Origin: Acidimicrobiia bacterium
GTDB taxonomy: Bacteria; Actinomycetota; Acidimicrobiia; Acidimicrobiales; Poriferisodalaceae
Reading direction: 5' to 3'
Length of the DNA stretch: 64,000 bases
Assembly (NCBI GenBank): GCA_022820925.1
Contig: JAJEEO010000014.1
Location: 124,001-188,000, forward strand
The notes beneath the pieces were generated by a model. The model searched no databases. It had not been told where the DNA came from and saw only the letters and a program-made list of their open reading frames with translations. Made by a program: the position numbers and the translations under genes. Below are positions 50,123 through 59,234 of this stretch, in pieces; the stretch's first letter is position 1; every line of letters starts with the position of its first letter.

Positions 50123-51286
50123 GTGATGGACGAGGCTGCACCGCGGCGTGGCCGGTTTGCCTCGGTCGACACATTTCGGGGCGCGGTGCTGGCGCTCATG
50201 CTGTTCACACCGGCCACCGGCACCGCCGACTCGCTCGGATGGCTGCGCCACGCCGAATGGGACGGGCTCACAGCGTCGGACTGGCTGTTCCCCACCTTCC
50301 TGGTGACGAGCGGGCTGAGCCTGTCGTTCCTGCTGCGCGACCCGCCCACCGCAGCGACCTATCGCCGCCTGATCCGCCGGCTCCTGCTGCTCGTGGCGGC
50401 AGGGCTGGTGTACAACGCCTACGGCGATTCGTGGTTCGACGTGTCGGAGCTGCGGTTCACCGGCGTGCTGCAGATGATCGGCATCGCAGGGGCCTGTGCG
50501 GCGGTGATCGTGCTCGTGAGCCGTGCCGTGTCACGCAGCGACGGCGACGCCGTCTGGTGGATCGTGGGTGTGGCCACCGCCATCGCCGTGCTCTACGGCG
50601 TGGGCCTGGAACTGCTGTCGTGCGAGCCCGCCGGTCGTTGTAGCCCGTACCTCGCCGTCGACACGGGCCTGCTCGGCGACAGCCACGTGTACCGGGGCGG
50701 CCAGGCCGGCTGGGACCCCGAGGGCATCATGGCGTCGGTCGCGTCCGCATCGCTGGTGCTGTACGGGTACGCCGCCGGTGTGCTCGTGCGACGTTATGGA
50801 CGTTCAGACCCCGCAGCGACCCTGGCCAACGTCGGCGCGCTGGCAGCGCTGTGCTTCGTCGGCGGCCTGATCGCATCCCAATGGATGCCGTCCAACAAGC
50901 GCCTGCTGACGCCGGCGTTCGTGCTGCTCGCCGCAGGCACGGCGCTGGCGGTGTTCTGCGTGATCTACCTGCTGGCCGACGTGGGCAGGAACGGCGAGGG
51001 CGACGAACGCTGGCAGTGGCGTCAGCGTCGCGCCTGGCGCCACTGGAATTGGCCGTTCATAGCGTTCGGCCGCAACGCCCTGATCGTCTTCCTGGCAGAG
51101 CGATTCCTGCTGCAGACCGCCCGCCATGTGCGCATCGGCGACCGGTCGATCCAGGAACGACTGCTGGAGGACATCCTGCCGTTCGGCGAACCCGGCGTAC
51201 ACCTGGCCTACACCGCCCTGCTGCTGCTCGCCGTCTTCGCAGTAGTCGGCCACCTCCACCGCCACCGCCTGTACCTCGCGCTCTAG
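50123..51286 (+). CDS. DUF1624/HGSNAT-type membrane acyltransferase
   Basis: This is a 387-residue polytopic protein with about ten hydrophobic segments. The N-terminus (RFASVDTFRGAVLALMLF) has the conserved Asp-x-[FL]-Arg-Gly, and SDWLFPTFLVTSGLSLSF plus a GWDPEGIMAS loop match the heparan-alpha-glucosaminide N-acetyltransferase/YeiB fold. Known relatives move acetyl groups across the membrane onto glucosamine-type sugars. GTG 50123 or ATG 50126 may start it; TACGGT at 50110-50115 looks like a -10 box, so the message may be nearly leaderless. It directly follows the deacetylase and converges on the 592-residue surface protein. Confidence 0.8.
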   Translation: MMDEAAPRRGRFASVDTFRGAVLALMLFTPATGTADSLGWLRHAEWDGLTASDWLFPTFLVTSGLSLSFLLRDPPTAATYRRLIRRLLLLVAAGLVYNAYGDSWFDVSELRFTGVLQMIGIAGACAAVIVLVSRAVSRSDGDAVWWIVGVATAIAVLYGVGLELLSCEPAGRCSPYLAVDTGLLGDSHVYRGGQAGWDPEGIMASVASASLVLYGYAAGVLVRRYGRSDPAATLANVGALAALCFVGGLIASQWMPSNKRLLTPAFVLLAAGTALAVFCVIYLLADVGRNGEGDERWQWRQRRAWRHWNWPFIAFGRNALIVFLAERFLLQTARHVRIGDRSIQERLLEDILPFGEPGVHLAYTALLLLAVFAVVGHLHRHRLYLAL

Positions 51287-51308
51287 CGGCCCTCACACCG
51301 CACGGCCG

Positions 51309-53087
51309 CTAGGTGGTGCGGGCGGTGTGGCGGTTGGCGTTGCCGGCCAGGTCGGTGACTTGGTCGGCGGGCACGATGACCTGGTCGCCGGGGAGCAGGC
51401 CCACTGAGGTGGCCGTGTCGAACACAGTCGGCACAGACACGCTGATACTGGTGCCCCCAGGCGTCACATCGGCAAACACGGTCTGCGGCTCGAGGCCGGC
51501 ACGGCGGAACTGCACCTCGATCGTCGTCACGCCGTCAACGCCGACAATCGGCTCGTTCGTCCTGATCACCACGATCGTCGCCCGGCGCGGCGAATCGATG
51601 GTCAGCCGCGGCGACTGGTTGTCATCACGCACCCGGAACTCCGCCCGCCGCACGGTGCGACCGTCGTCGGCCGAACGGATCCGCTTGGCGGCCACCCCCA
51701 CGGTGTCCCGTGCCCGCAACGGCGCATGGCAACCGGTGGGCACCGCGTCCCGGCTGGCAGCCCCGGCGCCCTCGAACGTGATGATGGCCTCGATGGTCGA
51801 CTCCCCGAAGCCGGCCTCCACGCTCGCCCCCGACAGATCCAGCAGCACCCCGTCGATCCAGTAATTCCGCGGATCCTCGGCATCGAGCGTCAGCACCGGC
51901 TCGTCGAACGTCACTCGGAAATGGCAGGCGCCGTCGGTGGCGAACACCCGCGCATACAGCGGCTTCAGCTCAGCCACGTTGGCCGCAGCCTGCAGCACCT
52001 GCTGCGAGATGGCGGCCCTGCCGCCGAACGCCGTCATGCGCAGGTCGCCGCCACGGTCGCCGTCGAACAGTCCCTCTTCCTCCAAGATGTCCCGCACCGC
52101 GGCCGGCAGCACACGCAGATCCACAAGCAGCAGGGGTGCGCACTGCACACCCAGGTACGGGCCGCTCACGATCGCATCGGGCGATCTCCACGCATAGGCC
52201 AAGCCCACCGCATCGCCCGCGAAGCACTCCTGGGGCGAATTGTCCCCCAGCAGCGCCACGGCAATGTCGATCGCCGTATCGAAGCGGTCCTTGCCCGACC
52301 AGCGTGTGATGTCCATGCCGAGGTCCTCGAGCTCGAACTCGGCGTCGATGCTCACCGCCGCCAGGCCGCCGAGGATCACGACACGATCGACGTTGCTGTT
52401 CTTCAGGTACTCCACCAACTCGGTGGGCAGCGCATCGCGGCGCGTCAGCAGGATCGGGTGCTTGCCCGCGTACGCCAGCGGCCCAGCAGCGAGCGCATCG
52501 GCAAAAGCCTCGCCCGTCGCCAGCAGCACGGCCCGCCGGAACGGGCCGGGAACCCGAGCTGCCGGCCCCACCTGTTCAGCCACGCTCACCGCCGTGGCAT
52601 AGACGTCGCTGCCGGCAATCCGTTCCACCCCCACGCCGGGCAGCCCGTCGATCTCGGCCTCGACATCGGCCGACACCACCTCAGGCCCACCCAGGATGAT
52701 GACGTCGGTGATCTCGTGCCGCTCGATGAACCGACGGACGATGCGGGGCAGCGCATCGGGCTCGGTCAGCAGCACGGGCGCGTGGTGCTCCCGTGCCAGT
52801 GCGGGGGCCGGCAGCACGTAGCCGAAGTGCTCGTCGGCACCCGAGGTCACGATGATCGTGTCGACCTCCACGCCGGATGGGCCCGATTCCACCTCGCGCA
52901 CATAAGCATCGGCGATGGCCGCCGCCGTCTCGTACCGGGTGGCGCCCTGCAACCGCTCGGTTTCCACCTGCGAGGCCGCCGCCTGCGCCGGCCCGGAGCC
53001 CAACGACAGCGCCCCCGCAGCAGCAGCACACGCGAGCACAGCCGCCAGCAGTGCTCGTGCCGACCTCGAGAGCTTGGGCAGGCGCAT
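51309..53087 (-). CDS. exported CWB2-repeat protein, short form (592 residues)
   Basis: ATG 53087 has GGGAGG upstream. Signal peptide: ALLAAVLACAAAAGALSL. CWB2 units: LQGATRYETAAAIADAYV, IAGSDVYATAVSVAEQVG and WSGKDRFDTAIDIAVALLG, with VIILGGPEVVSADV, VVILGGLAAVSIDA and PDAIVSGPYLGVQC. The Cys-pair Ig-like domain is present (GACHFRVTFDEPVLTLDAE ... PTGCHAPLRARDTVG), then one further unit ending VTDLAGNANRHTARTT. It stops there, exactly at a domain boundary, without the 'GAAGN' module and Asp-rich C-terminus of its siblings. Either it is a true short form or it lost its end when the two plus-strand genes came in next door. Confidence 0.85.
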   Translation of the reverse strand: MRLPKLSRSARALLAAVLACAAAAGALSLGSGPAQAAASQVETERLQGATRYETAAAIADAYVREVESGPSGVEVDTIIVTSGADEHFGYVLPAPALAREHHAPVLLTEPDALPRIVRRFIERHEITDVIILGGPEVVSADVEAEIDGLPGVGVERIAGSDVYATAVSVAEQVGPAARVPGPFRRAVLLATGEAFADALAAGPLAYAGKHPILLTRRDALPTELVEYLKNSNVDRVVILGGLAAVSIDAEFELEDLGMDITRWSGKDRFDTAIDIAVALLGDNSPQECFAGDAVGLAYAWRSPDAIVSGPYLGVQCAPLLLVDLRVLPAAVRDILEEEGLFDGDRGGDLRMTAFGGRAAISQQVLQAAANVAELKPLYARVFATDGACHFRVTFDEPVLTLDAEDPRNYWIDGVLLDLSGASVEAGFGESTIEAIITFEGAGAASRDAVPTGCHAPLRARDTVGVAAKRIRSADDGRTVRRAEFRVRDDNQSPRLTIDSPRRATIVVIRTNEPIVGVDGVTTIEVQFRRAGLEPQTVFADVTPGGTSISVSVPTVFDTATSVGLLPGDQVIVPADQVTDLAGNANRHTARTT

Positions 53088-53187
53088 CAGAAGCCTCCCA
53101 GCACTCCAGGAGCGTCTCAGCCGAGCATCGAACGCCTGCCGGCGACCTTACCGAAGCAGCACGGCCATAGACCAGACCCGAACGCCG

Positions 53188-55797
53188 TTACGGCCGGCGC
53201 AATGCGTTGATCGTCTGGTTGGGCGCCGGATTCCCGCGCAGGTCGTACACAGCACCGGCCCGGATGAACGCCCTCGAACGCAGCGACGGCAGCTCAGCCA
53301 CAATCTCCGACGACAGCCGTGCAACCAGCGTTCCCGAAGTGACACCCGGCGTCAGGTCGCACGCAGCACGACCGGCCACCACATACTGGTTCCCGTCGGG
53401 CGCCGCCACGAATTCCACCCCGCTCTGCACAGCACCCACCCCGTCCAGGGCGAAGTCGGCCACGCCATTCGCATTCGTATCAATCTCAATGAGGTCGAGC
53501 CGCAGCGGCCGCTCAGCGGCATCACAACCACGCACCGGCTCGGTCCACTCCACCCCCAGATCAACCGTGCTCACACCACCCACGAACTGCACATAGCGCA
53601 GCGTCTCAGCAATCGTGGCGTCGTCGGCAAACTCGTGATCGGTCAGATCGGCCTCGAACAGCTCGCTGAACGCCAAGTCGTGGTTCAAGTCGTCGACCAG
53701 GCTGGGCACCTCAGTGTCAGCCGAAGTCGCCACATCAATCCGCTGCAGCGTCGTCGACACCGTGATCCGAGACGGGTCACCGGCACCCAAGTCCGCGTCG
53801 AACTCGATGCTGATCTCCCAGTCGTTGCCCGCCGCCCCGTAAGCAGCGCCGTCATCCAGCGCCTCGATGCGCAGCGCCCGGCTCACCCGCTGGCTGCCGA
53901 AGTGACCGCTGAGCTGTACGAACGACGCCGACCGCGCCACCGGCTCGGTCACCGTCACACGCTGTGCTCTGGGCAGCACGCTGTCGCGCCGCACGGTCAC
54001 GAACTCGCGCAGGCTCCTGTTCCCGGCGAAGTCCTCAACAGCTCCCGACGGGATCTCGATGCGGTCGCCCTGCTGCAGATCCTCGTAGGGCACGAAGATC
54101 GTGAACCGGGTCTCGCCATCGAGCACGAACGCCGTGACCTCGTCGTCTTCGCGGTCTCGGGTGAAGGTGACCTCGAAGCTGCTCTGCTTCACCGGCTCGC
54201 TGATGTCCACGATTACCTCGGTAGCGCCGTCGGGCGCTGTGACCGTCAGCGCAGGACGGGTGTTGTCGGTACGCACCCCCGCATCGGTGGCACGCACCGT
54301 GCGCCTGTCGGTGGCCCCCCGGATCGACTGCCCTTCCACGCCCACCCGGTCGCGGCTGTCCAGCGGCACCAGGCACCCGGTCGGCACCGCAGCGCTCGAC
54401 GACAGGGCTGCGCCGCCCAGGATCACGGTGGCCTGGCTGGTGCTCGCCCCAGTGCCCGCATCCACCCGGGCATTGCTGGCGCTGAGCGACTGGCCGTCGA
54501 GCGTGTAGTAGCGCGCCTGGCGAGCATCAGAGGTCCGCACCGGCTCGGAGAACCTCACCGTGAAGTGGCAAGCCCCTTCAATCGCGCTCACCGTCGCCCG
54601 GATCTCGCGCAGCCGAGCGGAGTTCACCGCGTCGTTCTCGGCGGTGCGCGACACCGCAGCGGTGCCGCCGAAGATGGTGATGCGCAGATCGCCGTCGGCG
54701 TCACCGGTCGCATAGGCGTCGGCCTCGAGGAAATCGCTCGTGGCCCGGGGCAGGTCGCGCAGCTCGGTCAGCAGCAGCGGGCCGCAGCGCTCGCCCAGCA
54801 GCGGGCCGCTGGTGATGGCGTCGGCGGCCTTGCGCCCGTACGCCAGCCCCACCTCGTCACCCCCGTAGCAGGAGTCCGGCGGGCTGTCGCCCAGCAATTC
54901 CTCGCCGATGCTCACCGCAGTGGCATGACGGTCGGCGCCGAACAGGCGGTCCACCGAGATGCCGAGCTGCTCGATGGCACGCTCCACGTTGGCCGACACG
55001 GCGGCCGTTCCACCTAGCAGGATCACGTGCTCGGTGCGGCTGCTGCGCAGGAATTGCGACACGCGCTGATCGAGCGACGACCGGGGCGTCAGCAGGATGG
55101 GATGCTCGCCGGTGTAGGCCAGCGGCCCGGCCGCCAGGGCGTCGGCGAACACCTCGCCTGTGGCCACCAGCGCCGTGCGGCCTTCTCGCCGGTACGTGCC
55201 CGGCTGGCCCGGCGACGAACCCACCAGCTCGGCCACCTCCACAGCGGTGCCGTAGCAGTCGCTGCCGGCCACCCGCCTCACCTCGACATTGTTGAGGTCC
55301 TCCAGCTCGTCCTTGACATCGTTCGACACCACGTCGGTGCCGCCCAGGATGAACGCCCGGTCGATGTCGAAGTCCTCCACGAACCGCTCGACGGCGTTGG
55401 GCACATTGGAACGCTGGGTCAGCAGCAGCGGCGCCTCGTACAGGCGTGACAGTGCAGGGGCCGGCAGGGCGCACCCGAAATGGTCATCGGCGCCGGAGGT
55501 GATCAGGATGGTGTCGATCGCAGGACGCCCCCGGGCCCGAACCTCGTCGGCATAGGCCTCGGCGATCTCGACCGCCGTGGCGTAGCGGTCGGCGCCCGAC
55601 AGCCGGTCCACGCTGATGACCGCAGCCGCACCCTGCGCCGGTGCCCCGGCCACGACCACCACGCCGGCAGCCATGACCATCGCCGTCAGCGCCTGCAGCA
55701 CCCGCCGCCCTCGCCGTTGACGCATGCGACGGCCAGAAGGGTTGGCTGCATGGCCGGGGCGCGAGCCGTCAGCCACCGGCGGAACGCGAGCGCTCAT
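53188..55797 (-). CDS. exported CWB2-repeat protein, 869 residues
   Basis: ATG 55797 is preceded by GGAGG at six bases; the longer frame to 55890 has none. Signal helix: ALTAMVMAAGVVVVAGAPA. CWB2 units: LSGADRYATAVEIAEAYAD, VAGSDCYGTAVEVAELVG and LFGADRHATAVSIGEELLG, with AFILGGTDVVSNDV, VILLGGTAAVSANV and ITIFGGTAAVSR. The Cys-pair domain follows (GACHFTVRFSEPVRTSDAR ... PTGCLVPLDSRDRVG), then a 'GAAGN' module (GAAGNDWEISIEFDAD) and a C-terminal domain with EIDTNANGVADFALDG, the possible Ca2+ loop in variant form. It ends in YDLRGNPAP. It has the same order of parts as the 888-residue protein. Confidence 0.86.
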   Translation of the reverse strand: MSARVPPVADGSRPGHAANPSGRRMRQRRGRRVLQALTAMVMAAGVVVVAGAPAQGAAAVISVDRLSGADRYATAVEIAEAYADEVRARGRPAIDTILITSGADDHFGCALPAPALSRLYEAPLLLTQRSNVPNAVERFVEDFDIDRAFILGGTDVVSNDVKDELEDLNNVEVRRVAGSDCYGTAVEVAELVGSSPGQPGTYRREGRTALVATGEVFADALAAGPLAYTGEHPILLTPRSSLDQRVSQFLRSSRTEHVILLGGTAAVSANVERAIEQLGISVDRLFGADRHATAVSIGEELLGDSPPDSCYGGDEVGLAYGRKAADAITSGPLLGERCGPLLLTELRDLPRATSDFLEADAYATGDADGDLRITIFGGTAAVSRTAENDAVNSARLREIRATVSAIEGACHFTVRFSEPVRTSDARQARYYTLDGQSLSASNARVDAGTGASTSQATVILGGAALSSSAAVPTGCLVPLDSRDRVGVEGQSIRGATDRRTVRATDAGVRTDNTRPALTVTAPDGATEVIVDISEPVKQSSFEVTFTRDREDDEVTAFVLDGETRFTIFVPYEDLQQGDRIEIPSGAVEDFAGNRSLREFVTVRRDSVLPRAQRVTVTEPVARSASFVQLSGHFGSQRVSRALRIEALDDGAAYGAAGNDWEISIEFDADLGAGDPSRITVSTTLQRIDVATSADTEVPSLVDDLNHDLAFSELFEADLTDHEFADDATIAETLRYVQFVGGVSTVDLGVEWTEPVRGCDAAERPLRLDLIEIDTNANGVADFALDGVGAVQSGVEFVAAPDGNQYVVAGRAACDLTPGVTSGTLVARLSSEIVAELPSLRSRAFIRAGAVYDLRGNPAPNQTINALRRP

Positions 55798-55959
55798 GTG
55801 GAGCCTCCAGAAGAGATCGGTTGTTGCCCACCTACCCGCTGACAGTAGTGCCGTCGATGCTGTAAACGGCGACACACACGCTGCGAACAAGTGCAGTTTT
55901 CGGCCCTTGATCAGACGAATCGGCCTGCTCGTGGGATCGTGCTCCTACGGCCTGATTCC

Positions 55960-58812
55960 CTACGGCTTGATGCTGGCGTCCAGGCGGAGACTGTTCAGGA
56001 TCTCGCGGACGTTGGTCACAGCGGTCGATACTTGCTGTGTCGCAGGCAGCGACGCGGTGGTGTCGGGGTAGCCGGTCGCGACGCCGGCCGCGATGACCCG
56101 GAAGCCTGCCCGTGCAGGCAGCCTCGCCACGTCGGTGGAGTTGTATGCAATGCGCACCTGGCTGTCTGGCGCCTCCCAGATCACCGACGCATCATCGGGA
56201 GGCGTGGCTGTGCGGTCGAGACGCGGGGCAATGTCCACCACGAGGTCCTCACCGTCGTTCGCCAGTGCGGCGATCGCATTGTTGAACTTCACGATGACAT
56301 CCACATAGCTGACGCCGCCGACGAATCCCGCACCCGCAGCACTGGTGGCACCCAGCGGATCCGACTTGGCATCGTTCTCGGGATCGAAGTAGCGCAGCCA
56401 GAAGTTGGCGGCGAAGTCGCTGTTGCTCGCGAGCGCAGCAGCCAGGTCACCGATCGTCGCTTGACGGTGCGGCCTGATCGGCAGCGCGTCGGAGATCGTG
56501 TAGCTGATCCGCTGGTTGGCGACATCGACCGCCGTGCGGATCGTGAACGCGTTCGTGCTCGTCGCACCGTCGGCACGGTCGTCGTAGCCGAAGATTCGCC
56601 ATTCGTTGCCTCGCGCACCCGATGCGACACCCGTGGCCTTGGCGGTCACGATCAACGCGTCAGTGAGGATGCTCGCCGACGCATGTCCCCCGCCGAGTTC
56701 GTCGCCGTGCGTGACGTCGCCGATGGACACGCTCAGGATTTCGAGACTGCCGGTACCAGCTGGCGGCGCGGTGTTGGTCTTGACCTTGGGCACGCGGTAG
56801 CGGATCAGGGGGTTGCCTCGTCCACCTCGGTCCATTACGGCATTGCGCTCGATGACGATCACGTCTCCGTGCTCGAGCGCTGCGCTGAGCGTGACGCGAT
56901 AGCGCGCATGGGCGGTCTTGCGGCGTGCAGGCGTATCCGCTGCCGACTGGACCACCGGATCAGTCCGGGCACCGCGGCCATCGACGCTCACGAACTCTGT
57001 GAGGTTGGTGCCCGGGACGCGGCTGCCCGATGGTCCTTGGACGATCTCGGAGTGGAGGATGTTCGGCTCGACCACGACGATGTCGAACGTCGTCCTGGTC
57101 GTGCCGGGAACCGCGAGCACTTCCACGACAGGAGCGTTGCGGTCGGCAGTGAGCACCACTGGCGCAAGGGTCAGCGATGCCGGCTCCAGCGTGCGCCGGT
57201 CGCCGTTTGCGCCGAGCCTGCTGCCCTTGGCCTCATTCGCCGAGTCGTCCACAGTGATCGTGTCGCCGGCTTCCAGGTGATGGCTCAGCGTGATGGTCAC
57301 GGTGCGGTCCGCGGTGTACACCAAGTCCAGAAGCCGCACGGGCTCGTCGGTGGCACCGCCGTCTGCCGTTGAGCCGGCGATGCGGCGGCCGTTGAGCCGG
57401 TACATCGTGGGATCCTCGACGGTGCCGACACGCTCAGCAGCGTCAACGGTGCTGTTGGCGTCATCACCGTCCTCGGCGAGCCTGACGTCGTCGCTGAAGG
57501 TCACCTGGAACCGGGGCTCGTAGTCGCCCACAGACTTGGCCGCAGCGCCGGGAACGGCCGCCGGGAACGCACCCACGCCCTCCTGCGCCCATATCAGGGT
57601 GCTCGCCGTGTACTTCAGCGGCGTGATCGTCGCGGTCAGCGCACTGGAGGTCTTCGCCGCAGCAACGGCGTCAGCCATCACCGGGTCGCTGACCACAGCA
57701 GTCCCGCCGATGGCCGCGATGCTCAGATGGGTCTTGGCGCCGCTGCGCACTTCAGCGGTGGAAGCCAGGTAGTCGCTCACTGCTGCAGACAGGTCGCTGC
57801 CGACCAGCAGGATCGGCACCGAGCCGCCGTCGCCGAGGCCACGGCCCAGCACCGGTGCGGCGGTGATGCCGTCGGCGGTGGCGTCGCGGTTCACCAATGC
57901 CACGAGGTCTGGGTTGGTGCTGAGCACATCGGCACAGTTGCCGAGCATCTCGGCGGCAACGGCAACCGACGTCGCCGCAGCCGAGTCACCGGCGATGCGC
58001 TGCACGTTCACCACGCCGACGTCTTCGATGAGCGTGTCCACCACCCCGGCAGACACGGCGCTCTCGCCGCCCACGACCACCACGCGTTTCACCTTGTTGC
58101 CAGCCAGGAACGCCCCCGTGGCCTCGGGCAGCTCATCGGCGGCGGTCAGCAGCACCGGCAATCCCAGGCGGAATGCCAGCGGGCCGGCGACGATGGCATC
58201 GGCGCGGCCTGCCTCGCCGCCGTTCACCAAGATCGCCGCCGTCTGGGTCGAACCGCACCACGTCGGGCTGGGGCCGCCCAAGCGGCTGCCGATCGCCGCC
58301 GCCGTGGCGTAGCGGTCGGCGCCCGACGCACGCTCGACGCTGGGCCGCGAGCCGAGGCTCTCGAGGGCCGTCACGATCGCGTCGGGCACCGCAGCGGCGC
58401 CGCCGACGACCACCACATCGGTGATGTTGTGCTCGTCGATGAAGCGGCTCACGTTGTGCGGCAGTCGGTTCGAACGCGTCAACAGCACCGGTGCAGTGAG
58501 GTTGCCTGCCAGGCCGGCTGCGGTCACCGCATCCACCTGGGTCTCGCCTGAGGCGATGATCACCGTCGAGATCGAGCCCTCATCGGCAGCGAAGCGCTCG
58601 GCGAGCGCCACGGCGGTGTTGTAACGGTGGGCGCCGGCGAACTCGCGGCTGCCGGGCTCTCTGTCGCCGTCGGTGTCGATCAGTTCCTCACCGGAGGTGT
58701 TGGCCGCTTGGATCGGTGCGCCCGTCACCACAGCAAGCACCGCTGCCATCAGCACCGCCGCCACTGCCGTCACCAGAAAGCGGCTCACCCGACTCTGTCG
58801 AGGGTCCGTCAC
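55960..58812 (-). CDS. exported CWB2-repeat protein, 950 residues
   Basis: GTG 58812 follows GGAGG at six bases. Signal helix: LVTAVAAVLMAAVLAVV. CWB2 units: FAGAHRYNTAVALAERFA, ASGADRYATAAAIGSRLG and IAGDSAAATSVAVAAEMLG, with VVVVGGAAAVPDAI, VVVVGGESAVSAGV and IAAIGGTAVVSDPV. The Ig-like part is FQVTFSDDVRLAEDGDDAN, without the Cys pair, as in the 901 and 947 members. The 'GAAGN'-type module is GARGNEWRIFGYDDRAD, with IGDLAAALASNSDFAANF. It is the most upstream gene of the array and the natural start of a transcript. Its stop region carries a tandem near-repeat of 15 bases. Confidence 0.85.
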   Translation of the reverse strand: MTDPRQSRVSRFLVTAVAAVLMAAVLAVVTGAPIQAANTSGEELIDTDGDREPGSREFAGAHRYNTAVALAERFAADEGSISTVIIASGETQVDAVTAAGLAGNLTAPVLLTRSNRLPHNVSRFIDEHNITDVVVVGGAAAVPDAIVTALESLGSRPSVERASGADRYATAAAIGSRLGGPSPTWCGSTQTAAILVNGGEAGRADAIVAGPLAFRLGLPVLLTAADELPEATGAFLAGNKVKRVVVVGGESAVSAGVVDTLIEDVGVVNVQRIAGDSAAATSVAVAAEMLGNCADVLSTNPDLVALVNRDATADGITAAPVLGRGLGDGGSVPILLVGSDLSAAVSDYLASTAEVRSGAKTHLSIAAIGGTAVVSDPVMADAVAAAKTSSALTATITPLKYTASTLIWAQEGVGAFPAAVPGAAAKSVGDYEPRFQVTFSDDVRLAEDGDDANSTVDAAERVGTVEDPTMYRLNGRRIAGSTADGGATDEPVRLLDLVYTADRTVTITLSHHLEAGDTITVDDSANEAKGSRLGANGDRRTLEPASLTLAPVVLTADRNAPVVEVLAVPGTTRTTFDIVVVEPNILHSEIVQGPSGSRVPGTNLTEFVSVDGRGARTDPVVQSAADTPARRKTAHARYRVTLSAALEHGDVIVIERNAVMDRGGRGNPLIRYRVPKVKTNTAPPAGTGSLEILSVSIGDVTHGDELGGGHASASILTDALIVTAKATGVASGARGNEWRIFGYDDRADGATSTNAFTIRTAVDVANQRISYTISDALPIRPHRQATIGDLAAALASNSDFAANFWLRYFDPENDAKSDPLGATSAAGAGFVGGVSYVDVIVKFNNAIAALANDGEDLVVDIAPRLDRTATPPDDASVIWEAPDSQVRIAYNSTDVARLPARAGFRVIAAGVATGYPDTTASLPATQQVSTAVTNVREILNSLRLDASIKP

Positions 58813-59012
58813 GTCGAGCCTCCAGCCAAACAGGAGACACGCGCTTCAGCGGCCCCGTACGGCTCACATAGTACGTCTAACTATCAGACTTCACCGCGAC
58901 CCAGCGCCAAGAGCCCCCAGCCAGACGTGATCGAGATCGGGCCGCTCGAGACCGGCGACGCGCTTGCTCTCCTAGGCTGGAATCGAGCCTGATGAACCAC
59001 TGGAGTTGCGCG

Positions 59013-59234
59013 ATGAGCAGACAATTGACTGCAATCGTCGAGCGGGAAGGCGACGGCTACGTGGCCCTGTGCCCGCAAGTCGATGTCGCGAGCCAGGGGC
59101 TTACCGTGGCCGAAGCCCGAGACAATCTGGCCGAGGCCCTGACCTTGTTCTTTGAGACCGCATCCGCGAGCGAGATCGACCAGCGGTTGCGCGGCGAGAT
59201 CTACGTGACCCAGATCGAGGTCGCCATTGGCTAG
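59013..59234 (+). CDS. hicB: HicB-like antitoxin
   Basis: This is a 73-residue UPF0150/HicB-fold protein. ATG 59013 has GGAG upstream; ATG 58992 is upstream of that site. Motif: AIVEREGDGYVALCPQVDVASQGLTV, then AEARDNLAEALTLFF, the degenerate RNase H-like fold of HicB. It lacks the extra C-terminal ribbon-helix-helix or HTH segment of longer HicBs, so it probably neutralises HicA without its own DNA-binding part. It overlaps hicA by eight bases. TAGGCT at 58973-58978 could be a -10 box. Confidence 0.85.
   Translation: MSRQLTAIVEREGDGYVALCPQVDVASQGLTVAEARDNLAEALTLFFETASASEIDQRLRGEIYVTQIEVAIG

Noticed and set aside
55940-55975. Tandem near-repeat of 15 bases at the end of the 950-residue gene
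   Set aside because: It has only two units and is probably a local slippage duplication. No function is indicated.
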